Shown here one piece after another: positions 60,240 to 64,000 of a stretch of DNA of 64,000 nucleotides (its first letter is position 1; each line of letters starts with the position of its first letter). Position numbers and translations under genes: made by a program. The DNA lies in the NCBI GenBank assembly GCA_010092695.1, contig JAADJJ010000001.1:1674001-1738000 (forward strand), in the 5' to 3' direction. This DNA is from Enterobacteriaceae bacterium 4M9. GTDB lineage: Bacteria > Pseudomonadota > Gammaproteobacteria > Enterobacterales > Enterobacteriaceae. The notes below the pieces were generated by a model. That model did no database searches, had not been told where the DNA came from, and saw nothing but the letters and a program-made list of their open reading frames with translations.

Positions 60240-61190
60240 TTAAAGGCGGGCGGCGAGCAGGTCTTCGAGCTTGCGCTGATCGACGGCGAAAAGACGAATA
60301 CCGTCGGTGAGTTTCTCAACCGCCATCGGGTCGAGGTTGTGCTCCCAGCGGAACTCGGCTTCGCTCATCGGCTCCGGACGGTTGTATTTGTGCGGCGTCG
60401 GGATCAGTTTGCGTACTATCGGTTGCTCACTTTTTTGCAACTCTTCGAGCAGGTTGGGGGAGATGGTCAGGCGGTCACAGCCGGCCAGCGCCAGAATTTG
60501 CTCGGTGCGGCGAAAGCTCGCGCCCATGACGATGGTGTCGTAATTGTGCTGTTTGTAATAGTCGTAAATGTTGCGCACTGATTTAACGCCGGGATCTTCT
60601 TCCACAACATACGGGTCCATTGGCTGGCGGCTGTTGTACCAGTCGTATATACGGCCAACGAACGGTGAAATCAGGAACACGCCCGCTTCGGCGCAGGCGC
60701 GAGCCTGGGCAAAGGAGAAAAGCAGCGTCAGGTTGCAGTGAATGCCCTCTTTTTCCAGTTCATGGGCGGCACGGATGCCTTCCCAGGTGGAGGCAAGCTT
60801 GATCAGAATGCGTGATGTATCAATGCCCTGTTCCTGATACAGCGCGACCAGATGGCGCGCTTTGGCAATGCTTTTGTCTTTATCGTAGGACAGGCGGGCG
60901 TCAACCTCGGTAGAGACGCGCCCGGGGATGCTTTTCAGAATCTCACTCCCGAAATTCACCGCCAGCTTGTCGCAGGCACTGATGAACTGCTGTTCACGTT
61001 TGTCGCTGGTTTTGCGCGCATACTCCAGCGCATCTTCGATTAACCGATCGTAGTTTTTAAGTCCTGCGGCCTTAAGTAGCAGCGAGGGATTGGTGGTGGC
61101 GTCTTCTGGCTGATAGTGGCGAATGGATTCAATGTCACCGCTGTCGGCCACGACCGTGGTGAACTGCTTAATGGCTTCAAGTTGGTTCAT
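60240..61190 (-). CDS. talA: Transaldolase A
   Basis: A 316-residue enzyme, the same length as E. coli TalA. The Schiff-base lysine is in RILIKLASTWEGIRAA (about 131), and the phosphate-binding MGASFRRTEQILALAGCD is present. With TktB it interconverts sugar phosphates. Adjacent and same-strand to tktB, and divergent from maeB. Confidence 0.96.
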   Translation of the reverse strand: MNQLEAIKQFTTVVADSGDIESIRHYQPEDATTNPSLLLKAAGLKNYDRLIEDALEYARKTSDKREQQFISACDKLAVNFGSEILKSIPGRVSTEVDARLSYDKDKSIAKARHLVALYQEQGIDTSRILIKLASTWEGIRAAHELEKEGIHCNLTLLFSFAQARACAEAGVFLISPFVGRIYDWYNSRQPMDPYVVEEDPGVKSVRNIYDYYKQHNYDTIVMGASFRRTEQILALAGCDRLTISPNLLEELQKSEQPIVRKLIPTPHKYNRPEPMSEAEFRWEHNLDPMAVEKLTDGIRLFAVDQRKLEDLLAARL

Positions 61191-61458
61191 GTATGCGACT
61201 CCATGATTATCAGTGATTTATGCTGCGTCCCGGCGCGCCTTCTGGCGGAAAAGTTTGAGATGCATAACGAAAAAGCATAGCAGACAGGTGTGGCATTGCA
61301 GTTTTGGTTCTGTAACATGTTGTCTAAAAATTTCTAACACTTTCTGGCGCGTAATGGTGAGAGTATGGCGCTGTTCAAAGTTTACAAACCGGGGAGGGGA
61401 GATACTTAACGGCCCTTAACCCTGCATATGTTCAGAACAAAAACACAGGTACAACACG

Positions 61459-63738
61459 ATGGATGAGCAGTTAAAACAGAGCGCCCTCGATTTTCACGAA
61501 TTTCCTGTCCCTGGCAAAATTCAGGTTTCGCCGACGAAGCCGCTGGCGACCCAGCGCGACCTGGCGCTGGCCTACTCGCCTGGCGTGGCAGCACCCTGCC
61601 TGGAAATTGCCGCCGATCCGCTGGCCGCCCACAAGTACACCGCGCGCGGTAACCTGGTGGCGGTGGTGTCCAACGGTACGGCGGTGCTGGGGCTTGGCAA
61701 TATTGGCGCGCTCGCCGGTAAGCCGGTGATGGAAGGCAAGGGCGTACTGTTTAAAAAGTTCGCCGGGATTGACGTATTTGACATTGAAGTGGATGAGACT
61801 GACCCGGATAAGCTCATTGATGTGGTAGCGGCGCTGGAGCCGACCTTCGGTGGTATCAACCTTGAGGATATCAAGGCGCCGGAGTGCTTCTACATTGAGC
61901 AGAAACTGCGTGAGCGTATGAACATTCCGGTGTTCCATGACGACCAGCACGGCACCGCCATTATCTGTACCGCAGCGGTACTGAACGGCCTGCGTGTGGT
62001 GAAAAAGAACATTTCCGATGTGCGACTTGTGGTGTCCGGTGCAGGGGCGTCCGCCATTGCCTGTATGAACCTGCTGGTGGCGCTCGGCATGCAGAAGCAC
62101 AACATCGTGGTCTGCGACTCGCGCGGCGTTATCTATAAAGGCCGTGAAGAGAACATGGCAGAAACCAAAGCGGCCTACGCGGTGGACGACGACGGCAGAC
62201 GCAGCCTCGAAGAAGTGATTGACGGTGCGGACATTTTCCTTGGCTGTTCAGGTCCGGGCGTGATGAAGCCGGAAATGGTCGAGAAAATGGCCGCGTCGCC
62301 GCTGATTCTGGCGCTGGCCAACCCGGAGCCAGAAATTCTGCCGCCGCTGGCAAAAGCGGTACGCCCGGATGCCATTATCTGCACCGGTCGTTCGGATTTC
62401 CCCAACCAGGTCAACAACGTACTGTGCTTCCCGTTTATCTTCCGCGGTGCGCTGGACGTGGGCGCGACGGCAATTAACGAAGAGATGAAGCTGGCGGCGG
62501 TACATGCCATCGCCGAACTGGCGCTTGCCGAGCAAAGCGAAGTGGTGGCATCGGCCTACGGTGACCAGGAACTGTCGTTTGGCCCGGAATACCTGATTCC
62601 CAAGCCGTTTGACCCACGCCTTATTGTTAAAATTGCACCGGCTGTGGCGAAAGCCGCGATGGATTCTGGCGTGGCGACGCGCCCGATTGAAGACTTCAAC
62701 GCCTACCAGGAAAAGCTGGAGGAGTTTGTCTATAAAACCAACCTGTTCATGAAGCCTGTCTTCTCGCTGGCGCGCAAAGATCCTAAACGCGTGGTGCTGG
62801 CAGAAGGGGAAGACACCCGCGTGCTACACGCCACCCAGGAACTGGTGACGTTGGGGCTGGCGAAGCCGATTCTGATTGGTCGCCCGAGCGTGATTGAAAT
62901 GCGCATCCAGAAGCTCGGCCTGCAAATTCAACCGGGCCGCGACTTTGAGATTGTGAACAACGAATCCGACCCGCGCTACAAAGAGTACTGGAATGAGTAC
63001 TACGACATCATGAAGCGCCGTGGCGTGACCCAGGAACAGGCACAGCGTGCGGTATTGAGCAACACAACGGTGATTGGTGCCATCATGGTACACCGCGGCG
63101 AAGCGGACGCGCTGATTTGCGGCACCATCGGTGAGTATCACGAGCACTTCTCGGTGGTGGAAAAACTGTTTGGCTACCGCGAGGGCGTGAAAGCGGCCGG
63201 TGCCATGAACGCGCTGCTGCTGCCAAGCGGCAACACCTTCATTGCCGACACCTACGTGAATGCCGACCCCACGCCAGAACAGTTGACCGAAATCGTACTG
63301 ATGGCGGCAGAAACCGTGCGCCGCTTTGGTATTGAGCCGAAGGTGGCGCTGCTCTCGCACTCCAACTACGGCTCATCGGATGCGTCAGGCGCGCTGAAGA
63401 TGCGCGAGACGCTGGCATTAGTGCGCGAACGTGCACCGGATCTGATGGTGGACGGTGAAATGCACGGTGACGCGGCGCTGGTTGAAAGCATCCGCAATGA
63501 CCGCATGCCGGACAGCCCGCTCAAAGGCTCGGCCAATATTCTTATCATGCCAAACATGGAAGCGGCGCGAATCAGCTATAACCTGCTGCGTGTTTCCAGC
63601 TCTGAAGGAGTAACGGTAGGGCCGGTGTTGATGGGGGTGGCGAAGCCGGTACACATTCTGACCTCTATTTCTTCCGTGCGCCGCATTGTGAATATGGTGG
63701 CGCTGGCGGTGGTGGAAGCCCAGACCGGTGTGCTGTAA
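61459..63738 (+). CDS. maeB: NADP-dependent malic enzyme MaeB
   Basis: A 759-residue protein, the same length as E. coli MaeB. An N-terminal malic enzyme (about 1-430) has LALAYSPGVAAPCLEI, GTAVLGLGNIGALAGKPVMEGKG, and VFHDDQHGTAIICTAAVLNGL. The C-terminal half is a phosphotransacetylase-like regulatory domain (VVLAEGEDTRVLHATQELVTLG...). It decarboxylates malate to pyruvate with NADP and is controlled by acetyl-CoA. The start at 61459 has weak ribosome site AGGTACAACACG. Confidence 0.97.
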   Translation: MDEQLKQSALDFHEFPVPGKIQVSPTKPLATQRDLALAYSPGVAAPCLEIAADPLAAHKYTARGNLVAVVSNGTAVLGLGNIGALAGKPVMEGKGVLFKKFAGIDVFDIEVDETDPDKLIDVVAALEPTFGGINLEDIKAPECFYIEQKLRERMNIPVFHDDQHGTAIICTAAVLNGLRVVKKNISDVRLVVSGAGASAIACMNLLVALGMQKHNIVVCDSRGVIYKGREENMAETKAAYAVDDDGRRSLEEVIDGADIFLGCSGPGVMKPEMVEKMAASPLILALANPEPEILPPLAKAVRPDAIICTGRSDFPNQVNNVLCFPFIFRGALDVGATAINEEMKLAAVHAIAELALAEQSEVVASAYGDQELSFGPEYLIPKPFDPRLIVKIAPAVAKAAMDSGVATRPIEDFNAYQEKLEEFVYKTNLFMKPVFSLARKDPKRVVLAEGEDTRVLHATQELVTLGLAKPILIGRPSVIEMRIQKLGLQIQPGRDFEIVNNESDPRYKEYWNEYYDIMKRRGVTQEQAQRAVLSNTTVIGAIMVHRGEADALICGTIGEYHEHFSVVEKLFGYREGVKAAGAMNALLLPSGNTFIADTYVNADPTPEQLTEIVLMAAETVRRFGIEPKVALLSHSNYGSSDASGALKMRETLALVRERAPDLMVDGEMHGDAALVESIRNDRMPDSPLKGSANILIMPNMEAARISYNLLRVSSSEGVTVGPVLMGVAKPVHILTSISSVRRIVNMVALAVVEAQTGVL

Positions 63739-63777
63739 ACGCTAAAGAGCCAGCGACGTGTGTCGTTCTGGCAAAAT

Positions 63778-63803
63778 ATGGCGGGGGCTTAAGCCCCCGC
63801 CAT
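63778..63803. terminator. Perfect 26-bp palindrome after maeB
   Basis: ATGGCGGGGGCTT followed directly by its exact reverse complement, with no T-run on either side. As RNA it would form a very stable hairpin. It lies between convergent maeB and the next gene, so a bidirectional terminator or mRNA-end structure is likely. Confidence 0.65.
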
Positions 63804-63862
63804 GCGTTCAACAATGTAGAAGGGACGCTGTTAACGTTTTCGCTCAGGCTTAGGTAGCGTGA

Positions 63863-64000
63863 TTATTTCCAGTCGTACTCAACGGCCAGTGCGTTCACGT
63901 CCTGCATGGTCTCCATTTGCAGTGCAAGGAACTCTTTGCCGAGCGCTTCAAGCTCTTGTTTATCGCTGTCGGTGACGTTTTCCTGCCCGGCCAGCTCCGC
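63863..64000 (-). CDS. C-terminal end of an unidentified protein
   Basis: The last 45 codons, read leftwards from the window edge to a TAA at 63863. They give an acidic, probably helical segment with DSDKQELEALGKEF and a Trp-Lys end (VEYDWK). No family is recognised, and the start is outside the window. In E. coli, eut genes follow maeB, so this gene differs. Confidence 0.55.
   Translation of the reverse strand, partial: AELAGQENVTDSDKQELEALGKEFLALQMETMQDVNALAVEYDWK

Overview
The window is a chromosomal segment of an Enterobacteriaceae member close to Cronobacter or Enterobacter; the genus cannot be fixed from sequence alone. Its backbone follows the Escherichia coli order xseA-guaBA ... yfgG-pdeF-ppx-ppk-purN-purM-upp-uraA-hda-yfgD-bepA ... 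perM-bcp-gcvR-dapA-bamC-purC-ypfJ-tmcA-ypfH-ypfN-dapE-yffB-ypfM-acrD-narQ-aegA ... nudK-ypfG-tktB-talA-maeB. Most products are close homologues of E. coli proteins. Coding DNA is GC-rich except in the accessory stretches.

Layout. 1-4487: the edge of a type VI secretion (T6SS) cluster on the minus strand (kinase, TagJ/ImpE, an unknown exported protein, TssJ, an SH3-like lipoprotein), with two gene-poor gaps. 5260-9908: xseA diverging from guaBA. 9909-14363: a small AT-richer island at the 3' end of guaA holding one gene, a 1281-residue Sir2-domain protein of the Dsr1 anti-phage type and no integrase. 14696-15329: a Phd/PIN toxin-antitoxin pair whose toxin is frameshifted in a T tract. 15502-28568: yfgG, pdeF, polyphosphate genes, purine and uracil salvage genes, hda, yfgD and bepA. 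28569-29239: a gene-free stretch with a candidate small RNA and an array of seven stem-loops. 29240-42113: an Aer-like receptor with a consensus flagellar sigma-28 promoter, then perM to yffB and the tiny ypfM. 42200-56363: acrD, narP and narQ overlapping as one operon, aegA, and the complete periplasmic nitrate reductase operon napFDAGHBC. 56468-64000: nudK, ypfG, tktB, talA, maeB and the end of an unidentified gene.

Functional themes. Nitrate respiration is concentrated at one locus: the NarQ/NarP sensor-regulator pair lies next to the nap operon, whose upstream DNA carries FNR-like and NarP-like sites 20 bp apart. In E. coli, by contrast, narP and nap lie far from narQ/aegA, and nap is followed by ccm genes. 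Purine metabolism is represented by guaBA, purMN and purC; PurR-like boxes are visible before guaB and purM but not before purC.

The most notable accessory content is the sirtuin island, the broken toxin-antitoxin pair beside it, and the structured non-coding region between bepA and the Aer-like gene. No tRNA, rRNA, CRISPR array, transposase or integrase gene was seen.
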